DNA from: Candidatus Sumerlaeia bacterium
Lineage (GTDB): Bacteria; Sumerlaeota; Sumerlaeia; SLMS01; JAHLLQ01
Direction of reading: 5' to 3'
DNA length: 46,378 bases
Assembly: GCA_019634695.1 (NCBI GenBank)
Contig: JAHCAW010000030.1
Coordinates: forward strand, 1-46,378
Part shown: piece after piece, positions 1 to 9,187 of the stretch
Layout: each line of letters begins with the position of its first letter
Numbering within the stretch: the stretch's first letter is position 1
Position numbers and translations under genes: made by a program
The notes under the pieces: generated by a model
Database searches by the model: none
What the model saw: the letters and a program-made list of their open reading frames with translations, nothing else
What the model was told of the DNA's origin: nothing

Positions 1-1258
1 AGATCAGCAGGCCATGATCGCGGGCGAACTCGGTGGCTTCGAGGGCGACGAACCACTTGGCGGGGAAGGGCTCGCGCTTGTAGCGGTCGCGGACGAACTC
101 GATGCCGGCGAGCAGGCCGCGGCCGCGAATGTCGCCGATGACGGGGAACTCCTGCATCAGCTCGCGCAGGCGCTCGTGCATGTACGAGCCGGTCTCGCGC
201 GAGTTCTCGATCAACCCCTCGTCGATGATGACCTTGACGACTTCGAGCGCAATGGCGGCCGACAGCGGATTGCCGGCGTAGGTGTGCCCGTGCATGAAGC
301 CGCCGGTATCCAGCACCGGCTGCACGATTTCGTCGGACGCGAGCACGGCACCGATGGGCGTGTAGCCGCCCGACAGGCCCTTGGAGATGGCAACGATGTC
401 TGGGGTGACGTCCCAGTGCTCGAAGCCGTAGAACGTGCCGGTGCGACCGCAGCCGGTCAGCACGTCGTCGGCGATGAGCAGAATCTCGTTCTCGTGGCAG
501 ATGCGCTCGATGATGGGGAACCACTCGTCGGGCGGCACGGCGGCACCGGTCGAGGCGCCGCCGATCGGTTCGGTGATGAAGGCGGCGATGTTGTCGGCGC
601 CGATGACGCGGATCGTCCGTTCGAGTTCATGCGCGCAGGCGAGCTCGCAGCTCGGGTACTCCTTCTGCAGCGGGCAGTGGTAGCAGAAGGGTGCGGAGAT
701 CTTGGGGAAGGGCAGGTGAAGCGGCCGGAACGGAATGTTGAGCGGGGCGTAGTCGGTGCATGACAGGGCGCCCAGCGTTGCGCCGTGATAGGACGGGCGG
801 CGGGAGATGACCAGATGTTTGCCGGTCTTGCCGCGGGCCCACCAGAACTGGCGGGCGAGCTTGACGGCGGTCTCGACGGCCTCCGAGCCGGAGTTGACGA
901 AGAAGACGCGGGCCAGCTCGGGGGGCGACAAGCGCACGAGCAGATCGGCGAGTTGGTTGGCCGGCTCGGTCTCGAACTGGGTGCGGTAGGCAAAGGCGAT
1001 CTTGTTGAGCTGCTCGGTGGCGGCGGCGATGACGCGCTTGTTCCCATGGCCGATGTTGGCGGCGATGGCGCCGCTGCACCCGTCGAGGAACTGACGGCCC
1101 TCGGTGTCGTAGATGTAGATGCCTTCGCCGTGGTGGGCGGTGGGGAGCTTGCGCTTGTCCTGATAGAAGAGGGCGGACCGTGGGGAGCCGGGGATGCCAA
1201 GGTCTTCGACGCGGTGCTCGGTGTTCCGGATCGAGCGGCCGGTTTTCTGGAGAGACAC
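1..1258 (-). CDS. Class III PLP-dependent aminotransferase (3' end outside window)
   Basis: Reading the minus strand gives an open frame of about 419 codons that leaves the window before a stop. It is a fold-type I, class III (omega) aminotransferase, a cytosolic enzyme that moves an amino group between an amine or amino acid and a keto acid through pyridoxal phosphate. Visible motifs in order are the NSGSEAVETA phosphate-binding region, SYHGATLGALS, an EPIGG segment, IADDVLTGCGRTG (PLP-pyridine Asp) and SKGLSGGYTP, whose lysine (about residue 293) should hold PLP. The stretch FCYHCPLQKEYPSCELAC resembles the YhxA-like 'aspartate aminotransferase family' subgroup, so I do not assign argD, bioA or hemL. 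The start is a GTG at 1258 with a GAGG about 8 bases upstream; no in-frame ATG is nearby. It is divergent from the DUF2298 gene, so the roughly 195-bp gap should hold promoters for both. The substrate is unknown. Confidence 0.88.
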   Translation of the reverse strand, partial: MSLQKTGRSIRNTEHRVEDLGIPGSPRSALFYQDKRKLPTAHHGEGIYIYDTEGRQFLDGCSGAIAANIGHGNKRVIAAATEQLNKIAFAYRTQFETEPANQLADLLVRLSPPELARVFFVNSGSEAVETAVKLARQFWWARGKTGKHLVISRRPSYHGATLGALSCTDYAPLNIPFRPLHLPFPKISAPFCYHCPLQKEYPSCELACAHELERTIRVIGADNIAAFITEPIGGASTGAAVPPDEWFPIIERICHENEILLIADDVLTGCGRTGTFYGFEHWDVTPDIVAISKGLSGGYTPIGAVLASDEIVQPVLDTGGFMHGHTYAGNPLSAAIALEVVKVIIDEGLIENSRETGSYMHERLRELMQEFPVIGDIRGRGLLAGIEFVRDRYKREPFPAKWFVALEATEFARDHGLLI

Positions 1259-1453
1259 GCCTGGGGCCTCGTGGGGGGAAGAAAGTCGCCGAAACTCAGT
1301 CGGACGCGCTGGCCGCCGAGGTATCCGAAGCCCGGGACCGCCCGCAAGGGATTCCCTCGGGCAGCGCGGCGGCCCCTCTCCGAACAGCGCTTGCGCTGGC
1401 GCTTCGGTGTGCCGTTGCGTGGCGCAGGCATCGGGGAGCGGTCCTGCGCCAAG

Positions 1454-4400
1454 ATGATTCAACTCCTTTCGCCGGGCTGGTGGCTCGAGGGTTTCGCGGC
1501 CGGATTCGTCTGGTGGGCGGCCTGCGTGGTGGCGGGTCTGGCGGTGCTCCCGATCTGTCTGGCGGTCTTCCGGACGCTGCCGGATCGCGGAGCGGGACTG
1601 TCCACGGGCATCGGGTTGCTGCTGGCCAATGCAGTCGCGTGGGTGTGGGCACTGGAGTGGCTGGACGGCGGGGGCCTGGGGGCGCGGTGCGGGCTGCTCG
1701 CCGTGGCGGGAGGTCTGGGACTGGGGGGCTGGTGGGCGGTGTGGAGGCGGTCGCGGCTGGGGTTGCGACCGTCGGGTCGGCACCGGGCGCTGGCCTGGAC
1801 GCCGGCGGCGCTGCTGGCGGCGGCGGCGCTGGTGCGACTGCCGCACGGGGCGGCCTCGTTCTGGTTGGCGGTCGCGTTGTTTGCCGCGGGATCGGTGGTG
1901 GTCGCCCGTGCCGAGCCGGGAATGCTGCGCCGCGGGATGCGCGCTGTGGCTGTGCCGTGGCTGGTGGCCCAGGCGCTCTTTCTGGTCGGCTTCGTTTTCT
2001 TCCTCAATGTGCGGTCGTATATTCCCTACGCGACGTGGGATGCGTCGCTGAGCGGCGCCGAGAAGTTCGGCAACCTGATGCACCTGAATTCGGCGATGCG
2101 GGCGACGACGCTGCCGCCGGCCGATGCCTGGTTCGCCGGCGAACCGACCAACTATTACTACGGCGGCCACCTGCTGGTGGCGTCGGTGGCCAAGGCGACG
2201 GGCACGGAGTCGCGGCTGGCGTTCAACTTCGGCGTGCCGACGGTGTTCGGGCTGACGCTGGCGATGGGATTCTCGCTGGGGCTGGCGATGGTGCGCCGGA
2301 CGCGGGGGCGCGTGTGGCGCGGCCTGGGCGTACCCGGCGGAATGCGATGGGCGTTGCTGGCGGCGGTGGCGATTGCGATGTTCGGGAATCTGGACCCTTG
2401 GGAGCAACTGCTGGAGCGAACGCCGGCGGACTTGCACGATCGCGTCGCCGCCCGCCTGGAGCACGCCCCGCCCGAGGCCCGCGAGCGCCTCGAAGCGCAT
2501 CTGCTCGAGCGGCCCGGGCTGCTGCGCCTGACGCCGCGGAATCTGGCAACGGTCGACTACTGGCGTTCGAGCCGCGCCGTTCACGGCGCCCCGTCGACGA
2601 GCACCGAGCCCGGAACGATCACCGAGTTCCCCTACTTCAGCGCCATCCTGGGCGACCTGCATCCGCACCACATGGCCCTGCCGGCGCTGCTGGCCGCGCT
2701 GGCTGCGGTGCTCGAGTTGCTGCGCCGCACACGGCGACCCCCGCGCACCGGCACCGAGTGGACCCGGCGCATCCATGCGCCCGCCGCCGCCATGGCGGCG
2801 ATCATCGGCATCGCCGCGACGATCAACATCTGGGACGCGGTCGTGCTGGCCGTGTTGTACGTCGTGGCTTTCGTGCTCGCCGCGCGTGGAACGGGGTTTG
2901 GACCATCGTGGCGCTGGGTGGGATTCGTCGGGGCGTTGGCCGTGTTGCTGACAGTCTGCGCGGTGGCGGCGAACGCGTTCGAGGGAGCGGTGCCGCTCTT
3001 CGGCCATCCGGTGTTCGCGATCGGCGCACTCGTCATGTTCGTCGTCGGGTTGCTGATGGCGCGCTGGGAAGGGGCCGCAACGCCGTTTGGGTTGGGAGTG
3101 CCGGCGACAGCGACGTTCGTGGCGCTGGCCATCGGGGGCTTCGAGACGGCACGCGGCTTCGCGCCGAACAGCTCGACGCTGTTTCAGGTGATGATCGGAT
3201 GCCGCGACGGCGTGTTGTTCTTTGTGTGCGCGGGGGCGGCGGCGCTGTGGGCGTTTCGCGGCGGTGTGGGCCGGCGCGCGCTGGCGGCGGGTCTTGCCGC
3301 GTACGGACTCTGCGGAGTCGCGGCGCTGGCGTTGGCCGGAGTGCTGCTCGCGCACTTCCACTCGCCGCTCGTCAAGCCGGAGCCGCTGGTGCTCGCCACC
3401 GTGCCGCCGATTCTCCATGAGGACCTGTTCCTGTGGGTGGATGGTTTCTGGCGCGCCTTCTGGGAGCGCTCGCCGATCAATCCGTTCCCGGCGTCGCTGC
3501 GCACGACGTTGGTGGACTACCTGACGCACTGGGGCATCTTCGTGGTGCCGGTGACGTTGTTGCTTGTGGCGCGCATGGGGGACGTTGCGCGGCGTTGGCG
3601 CGACGGACGAGTGTTCGCGTTCGCCGGCGGACTGGTCGCGCTGGTGGGATTCACGCTGAACCTGCTTGAGTACTGGGTGGGGGCGCTGGCGCTGGCGGCG
3701 ATGGTCTGCGCGTTGCTGCTGGCATGGCGTCGCCGCGTCGAGCGGCCGCTGTGGGCGATGCTGGCGATCGTCTTCTTCTTCCACTGGTTCTGCGAGGCAT
3801 TGCACTTCGACGACGAGTACGAGGGCGTCTACGAGCGCTACAACACGCTGTTCAAGATCTGGTATCCGCTGTGGCCAATGCTGGCACTAGGGATGGTAGT
3901 GGCGCTGGAGCAGGGCAGCTCGGCGCTGCATCGCCTTGCCGCGAATCGCCAATGGCCCCGAGGCTTGGTGCGCGCCAGCGTCTCGCTCCCCGTGCTCGTG
4001 GTGCTGGCGCTGGGGATGCTGTATCCTTGGGCGGCGACGGCGACGCGTACGCGGCACTTCTTCACCGACGAGCACGCCCTGCCGGCATGGGCCCGCACCG
4101 CGGATGCGCCCGACGCCGCGCTGCACACCACGCGGACGCGCGACGCGCTGGACTGGATGCGGCACCGCGCGCTGACGGCCGAGGATGTCGAGGCGATCGA
4201 GTGGCTGGCCGCACACGCGCCGCGCGGGGCACGCCTGCTCGAAGCGCCGCCGGACTTCGAGGGCGAAGGCCGCACGCATCTCGCCTCCTCCTACTCCGGC
4301 GTCGGGCGCTACGCCGCCACGACGGGCATCCCGACCGCGATGGGTTGGGCGCACCATGAACTCCAGTGGCGCGGGTGGCGCACGCAGGTGCCCGCGGAAA

Positions 4401-4888
4401 CCGCCGCGCGTTTCTCCCCGCACCTGACGCTCGCCGAGCAGAATCTGCTCGAGACGGCGCGCCTGTTCTTCCCCGAGGGGCCCACGCTCGCCGACATTCG
4501 CCTGCTGAAGAATCTTGCCTCGGTGCCACCCGCGCAGCGGCCGCGACTCGCCACGATCTCCTTCCCGGACATGGACCCGCGCGAGCGCGCGCTCCTGCTG
4601 CAAGCCCTGCGGCAACCGGGCGTCGGCCGCGTGCCGACGATCGACCTCGTGCGCGTGCTGATCCGTCAGGCGGATCGCATCTACGCGGCGCCGGAATTCT
4701 CCGCCGAAGTGCGCGAGCTGCTCGAGCTGCACCGCGTGCGCTACGTCGTCGTCGGTGGCCTCGAACGCCTGCGCTACGGCGGCGCGCCCGAGGGACTGGC
4801 GAAGTTCGAGGCATGGGAGCCGGTCTTCCGCAAGGGCCGGACGACGATCTACGCGGTGCCGGCGTTCGACGTGGAGGTGGCGCCATGA
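1454..4888 (+). CDS. DUF2298 / Chlor_Arch_YYY multi-membrane protein
   Basis: A 1144-aa protein with more than 15 hydrophobic segments. It matches the DUF2298 (TIGR03662, Chlor_Arch_YYY) family: an N-terminal LPDRG after two membrane spans (near residue 42), then DAWFAGEPTNYYYGG, and an ITEFPYFSAILGDLHPH block near residue 389. These families are described mainly from Chloroflexi and Archaea and look like membrane glycosyltransferases of the GT-C type, but no reaction is proven. The last 250 residues are a soluble, probably extracytoplasmic, domain. I chose ATG 1454 because the open frame further upstream runs antisense to the aminotransferase; no strong ribosome-binding site precedes it. The stop overlaps the next start as ATGA, so the two proteins are probably made together and may work as a pair. 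Confidence 0.85.
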   Translation: MIQLLSPGWWLEGFAAGFVWWAACVVAGLAVLPICLAVFRTLPDRGAGLSTGIGLLLANAVAWVWALEWLDGGGLGARCGLLAVAGGLGLGGWWAVWRRSRLGLRPSGRHRALAWTPAALLAAAALVRLPHGAASFWLAVALFAAGSVVVARAEPGMLRRGMRAVAVPWLVAQALFLVGFVFFLNVRSYIPYATWDASLSGAEKFGNLMHLNSAMRATTLPPADAWFAGEPTNYYYGGHLLVASVAKATGTESRLAFNFGVPTVFGLTLAMGFSLGLAMVRRTRGRVWRGLGVPGGMRWALLAAVAIAMFGNLDPWEQLLERTPADLHDRVAARLEHAPPEARERLEAHLLERPGLLRLTPRNLATVDYWRSSRAVHGAPSTSTEPGTITEFPYFSAILGDLHPHHMALPALLAALAAVLELLRRTRRPPRTGTEWTRRIHAPAAAMAAIIGIAATINIWDAVVLAVLYVVAFVLAARGTGFGPSWRWVGFVGALAVLLTVCAVAANAFEGAVPLFGHPVFAIGALVMFVVGLLMARWEGAATPFGLGVPATATFVALAIGGFETARGFAPNSSTLFQVMIGCRDGVLFFVCAGAAALWAFRGGVGRRALAAGLAAYGLCGVAALALAGVLLAHFHSPLVKPEPLVLATVPPILHEDLFLWVDGFWRAFWERSPINPFPASLRTTLVDYLTHWGIFVVPVTLLLVARMGDVARRWRDGRVFAFAGGLVALVGFTLNLLEYWVGALALAAMVCALLLAWRRRVERPLWAMLAIVFFFHWFCEALHFDDEYEGVYERYNTLFKIWYPLWPMLALGMVVALEQGSSALHRLAANRQWPRGLVRASVSLPVLVVLALGMLYPWAATATRTRHFFTDEHALPAWARTADAPDAALHTTRTRDALDWMRHRALTAEDVEAIEWLAAHAPRGARLLEAPPDFEGEGRTHLASSYSGVGRYAATTGIPTAMGWAHHELQWRGWRTQVPAETAARFSPHLTLAEQNLLETARLFFPEGPTLADIRLLKNLASVPPAQRPRLATISFPDMDPRERALLLQALRQPGVGRVPTIDLVRVLIRQADRIYAAPEFSAEVRELLELHRVRYVVVGGLERLRYGGAPEGLAKFEAWEPVFRKGRTTIYAVPAFDVEVAP

Positions 4889-7422
4889 GCCTGCCGCGTC
4901 GCGCATTGGAAGTCGCCGCATTCCTTCTGCTGCTGGCGGTGTGCGCGTTCACGCGCCTGTACGAACTGGGCGCCAAACCGATCATGCACGACGAGGCGCT
5001 GTTCCTCTACTACTCGTGGTTTCAGCTTCACGAGACGCTGACCTACGTGTACGAGCCGATCCTGCACGGGCCGCTGGAGTTGTGGTTGCAGGCGGCTGCA
5101 TTCCGGCTGTTCGGCGGCGCGGACTGGGTGGCTCGACTGGTGGCGGGACTGAGCGGCGTCGGCGGCTTCTTCTGGGTCTGGTCGCTGCGGCGATGGCTGG
5201 GAAGTGTCGGCGTCTGGGTCGCGCTGGCGTTCTACACGGTCTCGACGTCGTTGATGTTCTACCAGCGCTTCTTCCGACAGGACGACCTGTTCCTGTTCCT
5301 GACGCTGTGGGCGGTGGCCTCGGCGGCGCACTGGTGGCACTCGCGGCGACCGGGCTGGATGGTCAGCTTCATCCTGGCCTGCGTGGCGATGTTCTGCAAC
5401 AAGGAGAGCAGCGTCTTTGTCTATTTCACGCTGGCGACCTTCTTCCTGCTCCTGCTGATTGACGAATTCGTGCCGCGGGCGAAGGGCGAACCGGAGGTTG
5501 CCGACCGATCGGAGCCGCGCGCGACGGTGCTGCCGCGGCCGCTGTGGGTGGCGACCGGAATCTGCCTTGCCGCGTTCCTCGTCTGGACGCGCGTGTTCGA
5601 GGGGATTCGCTACGACAGCGACGTGGTGGAGAAGCTCGGCAGCGACTTCGTGCTGCGGGACGTGCGCTCGCTGCTGCTGGTGCTGGGCTGGCTGGGACCG
5701 GTCGAGGAGGCGGGACTGCTCGGGCGGCCGGGGTTCTGGCGCCTGGTGTATGTCGCGGTGCCGCTGGGTGCGCTGGGATTCGGCATCGTGCTGCGCCGGG
5801 CGGTCGCGGGGGGCTGGGGACGCAGCGCCCTTGTGCGGGGATTGTGGGCGGATCTCTGGCGCGGGCGGTACTGGATTCTCGGCGCCTGCGCCTTCGGACT
5901 GTTCGTTTATCAATTTCTCTTCAGCACGGCCTTCAAGTTCCCCCGCGGACCGTTCGAGTTCTACCACCGCACGCTCGCCTACTGGATGGGTCAGCACGCG
6001 ATGCACCGCCTCGAAGGGCCGTTCCACATGCACATGGTCAACATGGCGATCTACGAGACGCCCCAGGTGCTGCTGGTGCTGGCGGCATGGGGGCTCGGGC
6101 TGTTCCGCGGGCCATGGCGGCGGCCGACCGCCGTCGCACTGTTCCTCGTGGTGCTGGCGTTCGCGTTCTTCCACCTGTGGGTGTTCCGCGGGCTGGAGTC
6201 CTCGCGGATGCTCTACTTCCGGCATCTGGCGCAAGTGGGTCTGCTGGCGGGATTGGGCCTGTGGATCTGGCCGCGGGCGGGTCGATTCGCGTGGCCGGCG
6301 CTGGCGGTGCTGTTTCTGGGCTTCTCGATCGGGTACTTCCAGTCGGCCGAGTGGAGTCACTTCCTGCACACGCCGGCCTGGCGGGGCGGACGCGAGCTGG
6401 CCCCGACGGGACTCAAGCTGGTCGACGATACGCTGAGCCTCACGCACGGGATGCACCTGTTCCTGATCGCGTTTCTGGTGCTGTTCGGCACGGTCGAGAC
6501 CTGGCGGGCAGTGCGCGAGGGCCGACGGTTCCATGCCTTCTGCCTGTGGTGGCTGATCACGACGGTGGGAGCGGCAAGCTACGCGCGCGAGAAAGTGCCG
6601 TGGGTTGGCGTCCACATTGCGCTGCCGCTGGTCTTCCTGGCCGGCACGTATGCCGAGCAGGCGTTCGACTGGGCGCGCCGCCAGCGGGTGCCGGTGCGGC
6701 GGGCGGCGTGGGTCGCCGGCGGCCTGTTCCTCGCGGCCGGATTGACAGCCAACGGCGTGGCGGCCTGGCGGGCCTGCTTCGTCCACCCGGGCGACGTGCG
6801 CGAGCGCATCAGTTGCTACGCGGAGACGCCGATCGACCTGAAGCGTCACGCCAACGCGATCCGCGAGCTGGCGACGACTGGTGCAACCACCGGGCTCCTG
6901 ACCGGGCTCGAGCTCTGGGGCCACGACCCCGATCCGTTCGACCCTGAGTGGGAGCCGCGCCACACGGGGACGGTGCGCAGCAGAAATCTCGGGGTGCTGA
7001 TCGCCAACGACGACGTGATCTGGCCGATGCGCTGGTACCTGAAGGAGATTCCCTGGCAGGAGAGCCGGGATCTGGAGCAGGACCTGCGGCAGGACTGGGA
7101 GGTGGTGCTGGCGCGGTCGTCGGACGCGGGCAACGAGGCGTTGTCGGGACGCTACCTGCTGGTGCGGGGGCGGGCGCGGATGCACTGGCTGGGCGAGCCG
7201 GCGCACTACGGGCTGCTGCCCGAGGTCTGGCGTGGGCTGGTGCCATGGACGACGAGCGACTCGCCTGAAAACGATTCCCGGCTGGTGGCGGCGTCACGTC
7301 GCGAGTGGCACCGACTGTGGCGCTACTGGATCGGGCGCGAGATCGACCTGGCGGCCTCCCAGCGCCCCTCGGTGGTGGACTACGTGATCGGCGTGCGGCG
7401 GGATCTGGTCAGCGCCGAGTGA
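4885..7422 (+). CDS. TIGR03663 family GT39-like membrane glycosyltransferase
   Basis: An 845-aa integral membrane protein starting with a membrane anchor followed by KPIMHDEALFLYYSW. That arrangement, an acidic His-Asp-Glu motif just after the first span, is typical of the PMT/GT39-like GT-C glycosyltransferases that use polyprenyl-linked sugars outside the membrane. The TIGR03663 family fits best in length and N-terminal sequence. A second hallmark is the loop with FCNKESSVFVYF and many aromatic membrane spans. The C-terminal 200 residues are hydrophilic. It overlaps the DUF2298 gene by 4 bases; this pair also occurs side by side in other genomes, which supports a shared function in surface glycan or lipid-sugar assembly. 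The substrate is unknown. A GC-rich hairpin follows the stop. Confidence 0.85.
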   Translation: MSLPRRALEVAAFLLLLAVCAFTRLYELGAKPIMHDEALFLYYSWFQLHETLTYVYEPILHGPLELWLQAAAFRLFGGADWVARLVAGLSGVGGFFWVWSLRRWLGSVGVWVALAFYTVSTSLMFYQRFFRQDDLFLFLTLWAVASAAHWWHSRRPGWMVSFILACVAMFCNKESSVFVYFTLATFFLLLLIDEFVPRAKGEPEVADRSEPRATVLPRPLWVATGICLAAFLVWTRVFEGIRYDSDVVEKLGSDFVLRDVRSLLLVLGWLGPVEEAGLLGRPGFWRLVYVAVPLGALGFGIVLRRAVAGGWGRSALVRGLWADLWRGRYWILGACAFGLFVYQFLFSTAFKFPRGPFEFYHRTLAYWMGQHAMHRLEGPFHMHMVNMAIYETPQVLLVLAAWGLGLFRGPWRRPTAVALFLVVLAFAFFHLWVFRGLESSRMLYFRHLAQVGLLAGLGLWIWPRAGRFAWPALAVLFLGFSIGYFQSAEWSHFLHTPAWRGGRELAPTGLKLVDDTLSLTHGMHLFLIAFLVLFGTVETWRAVREGRRFHAFCLWWLITTVGAASYAREKVPWVGVHIALPLVFLAGTYAEQAFDWARRQRVPVRRAAWVAGGLFLAAGLTANGVAAWRACFVHPGDVRERISCYAETPIDLKRHANAIRELATTGATTGLLTGLELWGHDPDPFDPEWEPRHTGTVRSRNLGVLIANDDVIWPMRWYLKEIPWQESRDLEQDLRQDWEVVLARSSDAGNEALSGRYLLVRGRARMHWLGEPAHYGLLPEVWRGLVPWTTSDSPENDSRLVAASRREWHRLWRYWIGREIDLAASQRPSVVDYVIGVRRDLVSAE

Positions 7423-7439
7423 GCGCCCGGGTGCCAGAA

Positions 7440-7477
7440 ACACGTTCGCCCGACCCTTGCGGGCCGGGCGAGCGTGT
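7440..7477 (+). terminator. Stem-loop after TIGR03663 gene
   Basis: ACACGTTCGCCCG and CGGGCGAGCGTGT pair over 13 positions with one G-T wobble, 17 bases after the stop of the upstream gene. No T-run follows, so it may be a stability hairpin or a factor-assisted terminator. Confidence 0.5.
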
Positions 7478-7610
7478 CCCCATGCGGTGACGATGGACGT
7501 CACTCCCCCCCGGGCCGGACAGGAGCCCCTGCGCGGCAAGGTGATGCACCGATGCACCGTGCGTTGCGCAACCCCATCTCCCTCCACAGCCGCGGCCAGT
7601 CCCCCAATAG

Positions 7611-7690
7611 CAGGCAAGTGCTGCAATCTCAGCAGGACGGCGAAGCCGGGTCGCGGAAACCCGAGCGACCGTGCAGGGGAAATGCGGGAA
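7611..7690 (+). ncRNA. Structured element with weak GEMM (c-di-GMP riboswitch) resemblance
   Basis: The order AGGCAA, a stem CTGC/GCAG, GACGGCGAAGCC, a strong stem GGTCGC/GCGACC (7649-7670) and then a GCA-GGGG-TGC element (7673-7684) recalls the layout of the GEMM-I riboswitch (GGCAAAC, stem, GGGACGCAAAGCC, stem, GGUAGCGGGGUUACC). The match is imperfect, with an extra G and a changed loop. No plus-strand gene follows, since the region lies between convergent genes. It may equally be an unrelated structured 3' region or chance in GC-rich DNA. Confidence 0.2.
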
Positions 7691-7695
7691 ATATG

Positions 7696-7713
7696 CCAGT
7701 TCCAAAAAACTGG
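7696..7713 (-). terminator. Hairpin just after the NlpC/P60 stop codon
   Basis: CCAGTT and AACTGG form a perfect 6-bp stem around a 6-base loop, 5 bases past the stop of the minus-strand peptidase gene. It is A/T-richer than its surroundings but has no T tail. Confidence 0.4.
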
Positions 7714-7718
7714 TCGAA

Positions 7719-9005
7719 TCAATCCAAGATTCGCTTCGCGAAGCAGAACGTGCGCAGGCGCCGCTCCTCGAAAAGCGGATCGCCCGGGATCAGGCTGGTG
7801 ATCTTGACGCCGGGGCCGGAAGCCTCAATGTACTTGCCGTCGCCGAGGTAGATCGCCGTGTGCGAAATCTTGCCGCGGTTGCCCAGGAAATAGAGCAAGT
7901 CGCCGCGCCGCATCTGGTCCATGTGCCACTTCGTGCCGACGAGCCGTCCCGCAAGCGCTTGCTGGTACGCGTCCCGCGCCAGCGAAATTCCCTGCGACCG
8001 GAACGACGCCTGCACCAGGCCCGAGCAGTCGATTCCCTCATTGCTCTTTCCACCCCAGACGTAGGGGGTGCCGAGCAGTTCGTGCGCGGTGGCGATGACT
8101 TCCTCGACGGCGGCCGGCGGCTCCGTGCTGCGAACGCTGACGAGGTCGGCGGGCACCTCGAGGGTGCGGCCGTCGGGGAGCCCGACGACCACGGATTCGG
8201 GCTCAGCCTTGTGCACGGGCAGCGTGGCACCAGCGGGGATCGTGAGGTCCTTGGCCGCGTGCAAGCGACGGAAGGTGGCCTGGGTGCCCGTCTGGTAGGC
8301 GGCCAGCTCCTCGGCGGTGACGGGGCGAACGGCGCTGGCCGGAATGTGGCCGACATAGCCGTCGGAGGTGTGGCAAAGGTAGAAGTCGTTTTCGGCCTTC
8401 TTGAGCAGGTAGACGACGTCGCCGATGAAATCCTGGGTCATCGTCTCGGAGCGCTCGTCGGGCTTGTCGTGGGTCTTGATGGCGGGGACGACGACGAGGC
8501 CGAAGAGCTTGTCGCCGAGTTCGGCGGAGGGGAGCAGCTCGACCTGGTTGTCGACGTTCTCGAACTTGAGGTACTTGAAGTACAGGTCGAGGGCTTCGCG
8601 GATCTGGGGGTACTCGGCATGGCCGGTGAGGACGACGCGGCCGTCCTGCCAGTCGGCGTTGATGGAAACGGCGAACAGACGGGTGTCGCTGACGCACTGG
8701 GCGTAGAAGTTGGCTATATAGGCATTGAGGCGGGCAGGGTCGCCTTGCAGCGAGGGTTCGACCTTGGAGACGATGTTCTCCCAGGCGACCTGCTCGCGCG
8801 AGCGCCCGTCGCTGGTGCGCAACGGCACCCCGCGGCGAATCTCGGTGCCGTCCATGCTCTCGGGCAATTCGCCAACCAATTCTTCATCTGCGATCATGGG
8901 GGTTCTCTCCTGCGCCAGACATCTGGGGGAATGAAACACGACCGCCGCAGCCAGCAGAATGCCGACGCCCAAGCGGGGAACTCGTGTTGACGGGTACGGT
9001 GCCAT
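7719..9005 (-). CDS. Secreted NlpC/P60 cell-wall peptidase with BON- and SH3-like regions
   Basis: A 428-aa exported protein. Residues 1-32 are a signal peptide (basic start, hydrophobic GVGILLAAAVVF, ending CLAQ). Residues about 110-158 look like a BON-type fold (VSINADWQDGRVVLTGHA). Residues about 188-230 resemble a bacterial SH3 domain, and 300-428 are the NlpC/P60 catalytic domain. The nucleophile is Cys327 in GIDCSGL and the catalytic His is His382 in KISHTAIYLGDG. Such enzymes cleave peptide cross-links or gamma-D-Glu-diamino acid bonds in peptidoglycan. I chose the ATG at 9005 because it is preceded by GTGGAGG and begins the signal peptide; longer frames upstream are shadows. It is divergent from the PH-domain operon. 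Confidence 0.85.
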   Translation of the reverse strand: MAPYPSTRVPRLGVGILLAAAVVFHSPRCLAQERTPMIADEELVGELPESMDGTEIRRGVPLRTSDGRSREQVAWENIVSKVEPSLQGDPARLNAYIANFYAQCVSDTRLFAVSINADWQDGRVVLTGHAEYPQIREALDLYFKYLKFENVDNQVELLPSAELGDKLFGLVVVPAIKTHDKPDERSETMTQDFIGDVVYLLKKAENDFYLCHTSDGYVGHIPASAVRPVTAEELAAYQTGTQATFRRLHAAKDLTIPAGATLPVHKAEPESVVVGLPDGRTLEVPADLVSVRSTEPPAAVEEVIATAHELLGTPYVWGGKSNEGIDCSGLVQASFRSQGISLARDAYQQALAGRLVGTKWHMDQMRRGDLLYFLGNRGKISHTAIYLGDGKYIEASGPGVKITSLIPGDPLFEERRLRTFCFAKRILD

Positions 9006-9187
9006 CTCCAGCCTCCACCTTCCAGACGGTGCCCCCGATTTCGGGGTGCGTGAGAGGGTCGTCGCCGGGCCCCCGGAGGTCGAGACCAATCGGCGCCCCG
9101 GGCGGGCTTCCCGCTTGCCCACTTGGCATGGACCTGCCGAGTGGTGGCTGGACGGAGACGAAATCGGTCGCATTCCCGGAGAGACGC

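Noticed and set aside
785..1453. Long N-terminal extension of the DUF2298 open frame
   Set aside because: It is antisense to the well-matched aminotransferase, and its translation (Gly/Asp/Val-rich) has no family pattern; the membrane protein starts at 1454.
9123..9139. TTGGCATGGACCTGCC as a sigma-54 promoter before the PH-domain operon
   Set aside because: The GG-to-GC distance is one base too short and the -12 part lacks TTGC.
9006..9187. ydaO (c-di-AMP) riboswitch before the NlpC/P60 gene, where it often occurs
   Set aside because: A CCGA...CCGTC-like string exists but in the wrong order and strand position; conserved GAATC blocks are missing.
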